Of a stretch of DNA of 64,000 nucleotides, positions 38,301 to 49,494 are shown in pieces. The translations under genes and the position numbers were made by a program. The stretch's first letter is position 1. Each line of letters starts with the position of its first letter. The notes beneath the pieces were generated by a model that saw nothing but the letters and a program-made list of their open reading frames with translations, was not told where the DNA came from and did no database searches. The stretch comes from Aphidius gifuensis (lineage: Eukaryota; Arthropoda; Insecta; Hymenoptera; Braconidae), in the NCBI RefSeq assembly GCF_014905175.1, contig NC_057789.1, positions 5,952,001 through 6,016,000 on the forward strand, in the 5' to 3' direction.

Positions 38301-41300
38301 GACAACAAGGGATATGTCTCAATGTTTTGGCCGCTCCTTCAGCTGGCACTATTGTGCATATTCAAAAATGACAATGGGATCTCGGCAGCTCAAATAACGT
38401 CTTGCGAAGGAAGCCGTAGATACCCCCCAAAATGAATATACCAAGTAAGAAAAAAATATGAAAAAAAAGGGGGCGGCATGTTGATCCCTCATCGTCGTAG
38501 TTCGATCCTTTTTTCTCTCACCTCATCTATCCTCTCGCTGGTTTTTTCTTTCTTTTTTTCTTTCTCTTTATATATATAAATAAATAAATAAATATAAATA
38601 TAACTAACTCGCTCTCGTGGTAAAATCCTCATGGTAGTTCTCATCTACCACCTTACTCCACCCTGTCCTTGAAGAGCTTGTGCTGCAGTTATTTCTTGAA
38701 CGTTTTTGAGAAGGAAAGAGAGAGACACACAACATCATACACAATGAAAAAAAAATTTTTTTCTTTTTGCTCTTTTGTAGAGAAATATATATCCATATTC
38801 TGGTTTTCAATAGATCACGTGAATTTTTCACTCAGCATATAAGGGATTTTTTTTCAATATTGAATTTAAAAATACATATCTAAAGCTCTTCACAAAAAAA
38901 ATTATATATTTTTATTTTATTTTTTTTTCTCAATAAATTTTCTTCCAGGTGTCAAACATTGATTTTTTATTGCGGTTATATAAAAAAATTAAAATAAAAA
39001 TGGTTATATTTAAATTAATTTTTATCTTTAAAAAAAATATAAATAATGAATTCAAATTTATCTAAAAATAAAATTTACAAACCTATATTTATAGTAATAA
39101 ATATATTAGAATTTTTTTTATTTTGTCTTCTTTATATATATACGTGAATTGAGGTATAGAGACGCACGTGTGTGACGATCGATTATGTTTGTCACGGTGT
39201 GTAATCTTGATATAAAAAAAAAAAAAGTTATTCACGGTTTTTAAATACGTCAATCTTCAGAAAAACTATGTGAGAATGTATGTCATTTATATACATATAA
39301 AGAGATAAAAATTACAATGTCCGTGTGTGATATATATAAAGAGGGTGATGGTAGTAGGACTCGGGTCGTTTTGATGCCGACTCAAATTACATACAGGGCT
39401 ATATAACCGTCTAAACGGTAAAACGCCTGTCTCTCAAATCAGACGGACCCGGTGATTATCGTTGATTCCAAGTGGCGGACATTTTATTAAGTGACAGTCA
39501 ACCTTCTGGGTGAGGAAACGTTCTATCAAAATGATTAGAATTCGACCGACTCATGTGTATGAAAAATTTCACTAAGTATATCATAAAATTAATACAATAT
39601 TTTTATTTATGAATAAATAAATTTAAATAGCGACATAAATATATTTTAATATATTAAAAAAAACTTTAAATTTTTTATTCTTTTTCATATAAATATCAAC
39701 ATCATCATCACTGTCTGTTTTTATCTAGATTTTTTTTTTATTTTTACATCTAACTTGTTTAGTAATATGTAATTATGATTTTCCATGCGTCATTCTGTTA
39801 TAACGAACCAATTATAATATGTGATAATAATATACGACAAAGAAATACATATGAAACTATGTCTCTCTATGCATAAAATTATTACCAAAAAAAAAAAGGG
39901 TGAGAAAAAATAAATAAATAAATATAGTGTCTCTTTGACCCGAGGTTATGCTGCATATACTGCATATGTATATTTTGCTATTAAAAAAGTGAACAAGAAA
40001 TTTTAAAAAAATGACATAAATAAAACAGACTGAAAAAGAATAAAAAAAAACAAAAAAGAACAATAATAAAAATATAAAAAATATATATAGTAAAGTTGTA
40101 TTTGCTTGACTGACCCTATGACCCACGGTAAAAATAAAATGAAAAAAAAAAAAAAGATAAACTGGAAAATATGCCTTCCTCCACATCCCCATAATTCTTT
40201 CGGTGTACGTGTGCGGTAGGTCAAGATATACGAGAGTGGATCAGCTTTTTGGTTTCATATTGCTTTGCCACCTCAGGACATCCGTTCATCCTCTCTTAAT
40301 CACTTTCCTCAGAAATTTGTCACGATTCTCATGTCAATTTAGTCTCGTGTTTAAGAATAAATATATTTTCTAACAACATCAATAAATGTCGTAATGTATA
40401 GAGTAGAGAGTTTACTCAGGTCATCCTATGTCAAAATATACAATCTAACTCTCTCTAAAAATAACCTCGTATATTTTTTTTTCAACATTATTAAATTGTC
40501 ATAAAACGACATACAAATATTATGAATTTATCATTATACTTTTATTTTTTTTTTATTCTATGTATACTAAAACCAATATTTTTATTTTTATTTTTTTTCA
40601 AATATTTACTTTAACTGCGGAAAACTTTTATTAATAAATTTTATATTAAATCCTTTTTTTTTTTTAATCAACATATATGAATTTGCCTATATAGAAAGAT
40701 TCGAAGTATAAATATAATAAAGTAAATGCTAAAAAATTATATGCGTTGGTAAAATAACTATATATGGTTTATAATAAACATATGTAAATAGAAAAGCTGA
40801 TGAATAATATTCGACTGAAAAATAAACAAAGAAATACTGGTTGTGTTACTAAATTGCTAAGGGTCATGGCCCTTCGCAATACTACCCCATTCCCGTGGGC
40901 ATAATTTTGGTAAACACCTTTTTGTCGGGTTTTGATATTACGCAAACTGGACGTGCCCTGAGCAAACCTAAACTAATGTTTGCTTCCGTGCATAAATGTA
41001 AACCCCAGGGAAAAACAAGCAGTAATATACACACTTTCTTGTACAACTCTCTTAGCAATTTGTGTTTCTCGCTTTGACATTTATTTTAATTCAATTGGTA
41101 CGAATCAACGTCACATGGAAAATATAAAGCTCATAAAATTATACAACATATTTACGCAATATATGCATAGCAGAAGACAAAATTTTAAAATAAAATATTT
41201 TAGAATAAATAATTGTATAGAGATGTTTCTTGACCATTCTGTATAATTTGCAAAAATTTTTTTTATAAATATCGTATGTACATAAAACTTTATCGATAGT

Positions 41301-42419
41301 TTTTGACAGTTTTTGCTTTGGTTGCGGGTTTACATGTTTCAGGAGATGTGTCAACTCAACAGTCAACACTGACGTTAGTCACATTGAAAGCCCGTTTGAT
41401 GCACATTCATGTACATATTACATATAAACATAAATAGAATTTCAATATAATTCTTGACACTTGAAATTCACCGAGTCTCAATATATTTAGGACATAATAA
41501 TATTGACATTTTGACATTAAAAAGATTAAGTTTTTTTGAAAATAATATCAACTTTTTGTATTGAATATTTGGAAATTTAAAAGAATATATGAATAACGAA
41601 TAGAAATTTATTTTCATATAGGTATATTTAAGGAAATTAAAAATTAAAAAAAAAAAAAATTCTTTATAATTTGTATTTTAAATTTATGAAATCAATTAAA
41701 ATTTAATGTCATTATACAAATGGATAAAGAATCTTCAAATTCAGATAAATTATTTATGTAACTAATTAAAATTGATTTTTTATATTACTGACTTTCAGGA
41801 TATCTCTGAGTGTATGAAATTTAAATAAGAATAGAATTTACGTTGAAAAAAAAAAAAAGAAATTCATGAAAGATGAAAATAAAATAATGATCTACTGGAT
41901 TGTATATATAAAATATTCACACCTATATAGGTTTGATCTTACGGACTATTTCATAATTGATACATACATGTCAATTTTCGATGGATATGTAATTTATAAT
42001 TTAATTTTGGGAATAAAACATTAATGAAATTGAAATTTCATATGATAGAAAATTTAATCTGGATAACTTATGTTGAAATATCGAGCAAAATGATTCGTGC
42101 AAATGTCAACTTGAGAGCTAAATCGATCAATCTTTCAACCACGCGTTGTGATGGTTTTAACATATGTTAACGCATACTTGTTCCATCATTTTTTTTCTAT
42201 AATCTTATGTCAATGAATTCCTAATATAAAAAAAACAAACATAATCGGTCTTCCGGACATTTGATTGGTCATTGTTTTTTTCTCACTTACTTTCATACGA
42301 ATTTCTTTCTGTTTGCCTTTTTCTATTATTTTTTTATTTATTTCGTTAGCAACGAAAAAACAAAAAAAAAAGAGCGAGTAAACAAAATTTTTTTTGATAT
42401 TATTTTTTTTTTTTTTAAA
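32391..42419. other. Gene-free A/T-rich stretch
   Basis: Nothing recognisable as a gene. It includes GC-richer islands near 32.5-33.05, 36.4-36.6, 36.83-37.0, 38.3-38.7 and 39.34-39.53 kb, a GGTA tract near 34497-34510, a TA tract at 38032-38050 and an AAAT tract near 38577-38596. Open frames at 33721-34164 and 37545-37973 have no domain and skewed composition. Confidence 0.6.
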
Positions 42420-42424
42420 TTGAC

Positions 42425-43500
42425 AAGTAAAGTTAGCACAACTTTTTTAATAATTATTAGATCTTGATGCAATTGGGCTTAAAATTTTGTGCGAATTATG
42501 TGTTTTTCATGTGTGAAAAGATAAATTTGAAAGAAAATTTTTTTTTTTATTTTTTTAAAAAATTCACATATTAAGCTAGCACAACTTTTTAAATAATCAA
42601 CGGATCTTAATGCAATTGAGCTCAAAATTTTGTGCGAATTATGTGTTTTTTATGTGTCAAGAAATAATTCAAAAACAAAATTTTTTCAAATATTTTTTAT
42701 ATTTTTTTTTAAAATTGACATATTAAGCTAGCACAACTTTCTCAATAATCATCGGATCTCAACGCACTTGGGCTCATAATTTTGCGCGAATTATGTGTTT
42801 TTCATGTGTGGAGAAATAAATTTGAAAGGAAATTTTTTTAAATATTTTTTTTATTTTTTTTTTAAATTCACATATTAAGCTAGCACAACTTTTTAAATAA
42901 TCATTGGATCTCAATGCACTTGGGCTTGAAATTTTGTGCAAATTATGTGTTTTTTATGTGTGAAGAAATAAATTTGAAAGAAAATTTTTTTTTTATTTTT
43001 TACATTTTTTTAAAATTATGTATTAAGTTAGCATAAACTTTTTAATAATTATTAGATCTTGATGCAATTGGGCTTAAAATTTTGTGCGAATCATGTGTTT
43101 TTTATGTGGGGAAATATAAATTTGAAAAAAAATTTTTTTTTTATTTTTTACATTTTTTAAAAAAATTCAAATATTAAGCTAGCACAACTTTCTCAATAAT
43201 CATTCGGATTTTTATTTTTTACATTTTTTTTTTAAAATTGGCGTATTAAGCTAGCACAACTTTTTTAATAATTATTAGATCTTGATGCAATTGGGCTCAA
43301 AATTTTGTGCGAATTTTGTGTTTTTTATGTGGGGAAATATAAATTTGAAAAAAAAAATTTTTTCTAATTTTTATATTTTATTTTTAAATTAAGATATAAA
43401 GGTTGCACAACTTTTTCAGTAAACATTCAATCTTGATGTTATTAGACTAAAAATTACGTGTGAATTATGTGTGATTTATGTGTAAATAAATAAATTTAAA
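42425..43500 (+). repeat. Tandem array of a ~150-bp repeat, eight units
   Basis: The anchor AAGCTAGCACAACTTT or a close variant recurs at about 42431, 42574, 42726, 42878, 43026, 43177, 43249 and 43399. Spacings are 143, 152, 152, 148, 151, 72 and 150 bp, so the unit starting at 43177 is truncated to half length. Each unit also carries ATCTTGATGCAATTGGGCT, AAAATTTTGTGCGAATTATG and a T-rich tract. No open frame is conserved across units. It resembles a small satellite or minisatellite array. Confidence 0.95.
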
Positions 43501-43600
43501 AAATTTTTCGTCAATTTATTCATTCTTTTTTTTTTTTTTATGATAATCCTTGTGTTTATAAAATCAATGAAAAACGAACCTTGTAGAAGGTATAGATACA

Positions 43601-43617
43601 GGCGCGCGTAGCGCGCC
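43601..43617. repeat. GC-rich palindrome GGCGCGC-GTA-GCGCGCC
   Basis: A perfect 7-bp inverted repeat around GTA, made only of G and C, stands in otherwise A/T-rich DNA about 100 bp after the 150-bp array. Chance is unlikely at this base composition. It could be the end of a repeat element or a protein-binding site. Confidence 0.9.
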
Positions 43618-46600
43618 AATGTGCTCTTTTTTTTAAAAAAAAAACGTAACAGTGTAGAAAAATTGTTTTATCAAATTTTTTTTGATGCACATTGACGTGT
43701 TTTCAATGTGACCGATTGTCAGGCAAATACCAAAATTTACACAAAAATATTCGCACATGCATAATATATAACAAGAAAATACTGATTATGAATTCCCTTG
43801 GTGTTCCACCAGGTGCCAAGATATTTCTAGCAAAACACTGTAGCTAAAGTAATGGATCACATCAATAACGTATTTCTTATCGATATTTTCGATAAACCGT
43901 ATTTCTTGTGGTTGAAGGACATTTTTACTTGAAAAGCACTTGGGGCCGTTTTGCTTAGTACGTGTCATCCGGCTTATCGTCACCAGTCTGATTCACAAAA
44001 CTGATCATTGTTATTTTCAATATTTTATTCTTTTGCCCGGCAGCTTTTTCACCCCCGTGCTACATATATTGGAATTTTTTTTTTTTTATATTTTATTTGT
44101 TTAGATTTATATATATATATTTATGTAATACAACATATGACCACCTGGGACATACACGCACACAAAGAAAAAAAAATAGACACACATATACCCTGGATGA
44201 CAGAGTCTATGATTAAAGTCCATTGACAGACGGCTTATCCGGATGACTAGTGCACTAGCATTTTCAAGCCGGATCAGAAGACTCAAAATTTCTTATTCAT
44301 GAAATAAAATTGATGTCACTAGTTCTATATAGGATTTTCATATTAATTCAATATTGTAAAATTGTTCTATTGTAAAAAAAAATTGACATAATTTATATTA
44401 CATTTTGAAAAAAATTATAATACATCAAATATATTAATTAAATGACTGTTGGTATATTGGCAATGTGTATTTTCGCGCCAAGTAATATACATCGTGCAAG
44501 CTCGTTTATTTTTAAATTTTATTTTCAGAATATAACTATACAATGTTCGATGTAAAATAACTAACCAACTAACCAACCTCGAGCACCTCCCATTTTGCTT
44601 CTGTTTATATCCACCCACAGCGAAAAATAAAATAAAAAAAATAATAATAAAATTTGAAAAATGAAAAAAAAAATAAAAAAAAAAAAAAAAAAACTATATC
44701 GAACTACCTTCTCGTGTGTCTTGCGAACGAATTAATTCTGGGTTGAAACTGTAACGTAGTATATACCGATAAAAATAAAGAGATACTGAGGACAGTGTCC
44801 GGGACCGGTCCTGCAAGATCTTTCGTTTCGCACATGCATATATGCATATCTTTCTCTATATATATATGAGAGCTTTTTTTGTTTTTATTCTTTCTCTTTC
44901 TCTATTTACCTATATCTATCTATCTCTTATTATCTTCATCAACTGTGCACACAAGAAACACAAGGAAACTGCACAAGCTCCCGGACAGATCTCAAGTTAT
45001 GAGACGTTCAACGATGGCACGTACTGAGCTAGTCGTTGCAGCTCGTTAGGACTTTCGGTCGTTTACTCAGAGTTAGCCCGGGTTATACTGCTTTCGTTGG
45101 TAAGATATTTTCACCAAGTCCTATTCAAGCGCGTCGAGAGGTACTGCCGTCAAATTGGCGGGTAAAGACCTTGCCTTTAAAGGCTAACACGTGACTAGCA
45201 TAACCGAATAATACCACGCAATTTTTTTTCTTTTTTATCATCTTTTGCACATTGCAATGTTACCTACGCAAATGTAATTTTATATATTTTTAGGACTTGA
45301 AAGTCTTCAATATTTTTACCATATTACATATAATAATATGAAGATCATATATGTAAAAAATGAAATGAGAAAATATGCATGTGTAAACATTATTCTTTCT
45401 TTCTGTTTCTAACGTAGCAGGAAATTCCAGAGATTCCACATGAATACATGTAACTCTTGTGAATTTCATCAGGCAAATTAGATAAAATAAACTTTTTTAA
45501 AAATGTATGATCAGTCACTATAATATTTTTACATCTACATTTTCACTTGGGATTATTTTCATTTAATTTTTGTATTTAAAACACACACAGTTATAAATAA
45601 ACTAAGTACAATTTTCATATGTGATTCCGGAAAACGTTTTAGCCGGCATTTTTTTTTCCTCTTTTTTTTGGTAAATGTGGTATGCAGTGAATGCATATAT
45701 GATATGGTTGTTTTCATTTAACAAAGTAATATGCTTATAAGTGTGCATATATATATTTCAACCATATACAGCTACACAGCTACCGGTCATTTGTTTCCGG
45801 GCATATCAACTATGAAAATACAGCGTATTAGCTGAAGCATTATTATGACTATTTTTAATAAATGAAAATTTGAAATAATAAAAAATTCATTAAACAAAAA
45901 AGAAAAGTAAAATATTTGCATAAGCCAAATTTTTTTTTTTTATTTACACAAAGTGTAAATGATAATTTTGTGATAATAGAGAGAAGAAAAAAAATTATTT
46001 TACTCGTGAATTTTTTATATTTCATACGTACATTATTTTTTATTTTAATGTCGCAACAATAGGATGATTATATCAGCTTGCAGGCATATCATATTAAAAT
46101 GCATGGCTGGTTAATATTGAAAAACAATGTTACTAGTTGTTTTTAATGTAATAATTAAAGTAAATGATTTATTCTGTTAAATAAAATGGAATAAATGAAT
46201 ATAAAAAATTATATTATCAAAAATTTTTATACTTCAGTCAAGTGTAGTCTTGTATAGTTGTATAGAGACTCAAAAACCATGGGAAAATACTGGTCACATG
46301 AATTTTTTGTTCCGTTATAATAGCAGTTAACCCGAAGGCGCAAATAGACACATGAACACAACAAACTTACAAATACATAGCCGAAAGAATAATCAAAATA
46401 TTAAATTTATATACACATGATTACATAATTTTATAAACATGTGCGGGTATATACACGTCAAGCTAAAATCTGGACGTGACATACTCAGAAACACGTGTAT
46501 TTCCACTCTATGTATTTTATCCACTTTGGACTCTTTTTATTATTGTTTTTTATTTAATTTTTCAGTTTTTTTTTTTTTTTTTTATCGGTTTAAAGCGAAA

Positions 46601-47549
46601 CGAAACGGGTGCATCAGATCTCTTTTAGAAAAGGGCTACGGGGCGGTATAGATATGAGAGGATATTAAGGGGGCTCACAGATCCCATGAGCACCGTACGT
46701 CTGTCAGTATCACGTATCTATCATAACTCTCGGTTGAATTGATCGTTTCACCAGCTGTTGGATATTTCACCGTTCATTTACACAGACAACTCATAAAATT
46801 TTCCTTGGTGGTCTAGAAACTCATTCTCTATATATAATATCTTCACCCTTTTCTTAACTTCCTCCCCAAAAAAGTAAAAAAAAAAAATATAAATGAATCG
46901 ATTATGCCGATGATTATATAGAGATATCTTGAGAGACAAGAAAAAATTTAAAAAGTCAAGTAAGATGAAACAAGACAGGATAAAAAAATTGACTCAATTA
47001 AATTTGTTCGAAAAAAAAAAAATTTTAAAATGTCATTGATTGTCAGAAAAATGTCTGCTATTCTCGTAAAATTAAAAAAAATAATTTTATAAATTTTACA
47101 AGTACAAGTACAAAGATAAAAAAATTTAATTTGATAACATGAGCTGCTTGACAGTCATCTTTACAATGAGTGTATATATAAAATTAAAAAATTAATATAT
47201 ATGTATATATTAAGTTGAAGGTTGTACAACAACTAGCCGGATGTGCCATGCATAAATTTCCATGGATAGTGCATGCTCCAGTAGCGTAAAGATAAAAATA
47301 AAAAAATAAAAAAAAAAGGAAAGATGAAACTAACCCTCAATCTCAAAACATCCCTATCTCTCTCTTTATCATTATCCATCTGTATACATATCACATGTAC
47401 ATCTTTCTCTCTCATTTCTTAATCTCGTTCCGGTTATATTTAAGATACTTTTTGCATTAATTTATTTAAACGAGCGCACACATTACCAAAATTATCATAA
47501 TTTATGCCGCATGCCAAGCGTCTTTTATTTATTTTTTTTTTATTTTTTT
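43618..47549. other. Gene-free stretch with a GC-richer island at 44.8-45.2 kb
   Basis: No protein gene is supportable. The island at about 44790-45200 holds the perfect palindrome GGACCGGTCC (44802-44811), a 12-codon ATG frame at 45014-45049 and splice-donor-like strings: GTAAGAT at 45100 and GGTAAAG near 45161. This could be a non-coding first exon and promoter of a gene lying outside the window, but no splice acceptor partner can be tied to it. Elsewhere there are long A/T runs. Confidence 0.5.
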
Positions 47550-47624
47550 GTTCAATAGCTCTATACGTATATACATCTATATATTTGTGAAAAAAACTTT
47601 ACTTCTTTATGGTACTTGAAAGTG
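47550..47624 (+). repeat. Left flanking direct repeat of the palindrome array
   Basis: 75 bp beginning GTTCAATAGCTCTATACG and ending GTACTTGAAAGTG recur almost exactly at 49334-49405. They differ by one A in a homopolymer and a short indel near CTTTACTT. Everything between the two copies is repeat material absent from the immediate outside. Confidence 0.95.
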
Positions 47625-47629
47625 CACAG

Positions 47630-48820
47630 CATCCCGAGTAGAAACTTGTTCAGGATAGCCTGAACACTGATCCAGGCCTGATCAGGATATCGTGTAATTA
47701 GCCCTATTCAAGTAATCCAACACATCCTGATCAAGTTTGATCAGGCACCTACATCTTTCTATTGAGTTGTTTCAATTTCAACCGATATACTGATCAAGAT
47801 AAAAGTATTAAATTTATTTAATTTTTAAATAATTTCTTCTTCATCAAGTCCTGATCCAGACTGGATCAGGCTATCTCTATTAAGGATAGAGTAGGAATGG
47901 CCTGATCAAGATAACATCAGGTTATTCAAATTTTATTCCATTAGAGTAGCTGATTAATTTTGATCAAATCTGATCAAGAAAAAATTATTGAATTTATTTT
48001 TTCAAATAATTTTTCTTGATCAAGATTTGATCCAGAATGGATCAGGCTATCTCTATTAAGGATAGGGTGGTATTAGCTGGATACAAAATGGATAATGAAA
48101 AAAAAGTAACAAATTTGGTTTTGAATTTTACAAATTGCCTGATCAGGATAGCATCAAGGCTATTCGTATTTATCCAAATTAGAAAGCCTGATCTATTTCT
48201 GGATTAAATGATCAAGAAAAATTATTGAATTTATTTTTTTCAAATAATTTTTTTGATCAAGATTTGAACCAGAATGGATCAGGCTACCTCATTAAAGATA
48301 GAGTAAGGCTAGCTGATCCAAAATGGATAAAGAAAAAAAGTATCAAATTTGCGTCTTTGAATTTTACAAATTGCCTGGATCAGGATAACATCAGGCTATC
48401 TGTATTTTATCCTTAATAGAGTAGCCTGATCCATTCTGGATCAAATCTTGATCAAGGAAAAATTATTGCATTTATTTTTTTTCAAATAATTTTTCTTTTT
48501 GATCAGTCTTGATCCAGAATGGACTGTGGCTACTCTATTAAGGATAGAGTAAGGCTAGCTGGATCCAAAATGATAAATAAAAGTATCAAATTTGTGTCTT
48601 GATTTATAATAGCTTCGGATTGTATATAGCATCAGGTTATCTGTATTTTATCCTTGATATTAATAGTAGGCTCGATCCATTCTGATCAGTTGACTAAGAA
48701 AAAAATTATTGAATTTATTTTTCAAATAATTTTTCTTGGATCCAGTCTTGTTCCAGAAATGGATCAGGCTATCCCTATTAAGGATAAAATAGAGATGGCC
48801 TTAGATGCTATCCTGACCAG
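47630..48820 (+). repeat. Array of ~240-bp palindromic repeats
   Basis: Five palindromes have centres near 47817, 47997, 48235, 48474 and 48717, spaced about 180, 238, 239 and 243 bp. In each, a left arm with CCTGATCCATTCTGGATCA, TCTTGATCAAG and AAAAATTATTGAA meets its reverse complement on the right. Example: arms about 48399-48468 and 48481-48552, also pairing TCCTTAATAGAG with CTCTATTAAGGA. Units have diverged by many single-base indels. No coding content is evident. Confidence 0.9.
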
Positions 48821-48868
48821 GCAATTAAGTAGAACCTTGAGGACAAAGAAGTACGAATTATCAGAATG

Positions 48869-48941
48869 CCTCAAATGGCTGAGCGTGTCAAGTACTAAAA
48901 ATTGTAATCCCGTGTCGAAGGGTTCGAACCCCGTCGTAGCA
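48869..48941 (+). pseudogene. tRNA-like relic with A and B boxes
   Basis: TGGCTGAGCG at 48876-48885 matches the tRNA A box and GGTTCGAACCC at 48921-48931 matches the B box exactly. Their 45-base spacing is that of an ordinary tRNA. The stretch ending CGTCGTAGC resembles a 3' acceptor arm. However, the 5' side (CCTCAAA) does not pair with it, and the anticodon stem has a mismatch around an 8-base loop. It is more likely a tRNA pseudogene or the head of a tRNA-derived SINE than a working tRNA. It interrupts the palindrome array. Confidence 0.6.
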
Positions 48942-49080
48942 AAAATTAGTTAAATAAATTATCAATTAGGTCAGATTGTAATAATAAAGTTTATCTTGCA
49001 TTCCTGTTAAGCAAGTTAGATTTTCAAAATTAAAAAAAATAAATTTGAAATTATTAATTTTTTTTTTTTTTTTTGAATAA

Positions 49081-49300
49081 ATCATGTATCCTGATCCAGT
49101 TTTTGATACAAAATCCGGATCCATTATGGATATCATGTATCTTTACCACAGCCTGATCAGGTATCCTTGATCCATTCTGGATCCGAACCTTACAAATCGT
49201 ACATCCTGATCAGGTTCGGATCCTCCAGCATCTGGATCCATTATGGATCATGTATCTTTACTACAGCCTGACATTTCCTGATCCATTCTTATCCAAACCG
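49081..49300 (+). repeat. Diverged sub-array of the GATCAGG repeats
   Basis: Two copies of GGATCCATTATGGAT followed by CATGTATCTTTAC and ACAGCCTGA start near 49117 and 49233, about 116 bp apart. CCTGATCAGG and GGATCC palindromes are frequent. It shares the CCTGATC core with the main array but has a different unit length, so it is a separate subfamily. Confidence 0.8.
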
Positions 49301-49333
49301 CACGAAAAGCGTTACATTTTTATCATTTTTGAT

Positions 49334-49405
49334 GTTCAATAGCTCTATACGTATATACATCTATATATTTGTGAAAAAACTTTACTTACATGGTACTTGA
49401 AAGTG
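49334..49405 (+). repeat. Right flanking direct repeat of the palindrome array
   Basis: A 72-bp near-identical copy of 47550-47624. Its near-perfect identity contrasts with the heavily diverged repeats between the two copies. It is followed at once by very long A tracts, including about 27 A in a row at 49468-49494. Confidence 0.95.
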
Positions 49406-49467
49406 AAAAACATAGTTTGGCTTTTTAAAAAATTTTTTTTTTTCAAACTCATAAAAAAAAAAAAATG

Positions 49468-49494
49468 AAAAAAAAAAAAAAAAAAAAAAAAAAA
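49468..49494 (+). repeat. Long poly-A tract (about 27 A)
   Basis: One of the longest homopolymers in the window, preceded by two further A runs. It lies about 60 bp past the right direct repeat. It could be the tail of a retroposed copy or simply part of the general homopolymer excess. Confidence 0.9.

Noticed and set aside
39390..39480. tRNA-looking GC-rich stretch
   Set aside because: It lacks a B box and a foldable cloverleaf.
47630..49300. Regularly spaced palindromes as a possible CRISPR array
   Set aside because: The units are long, diverged and contiguous, with no unique spacers and no cas genes; the context is eukaryotic.
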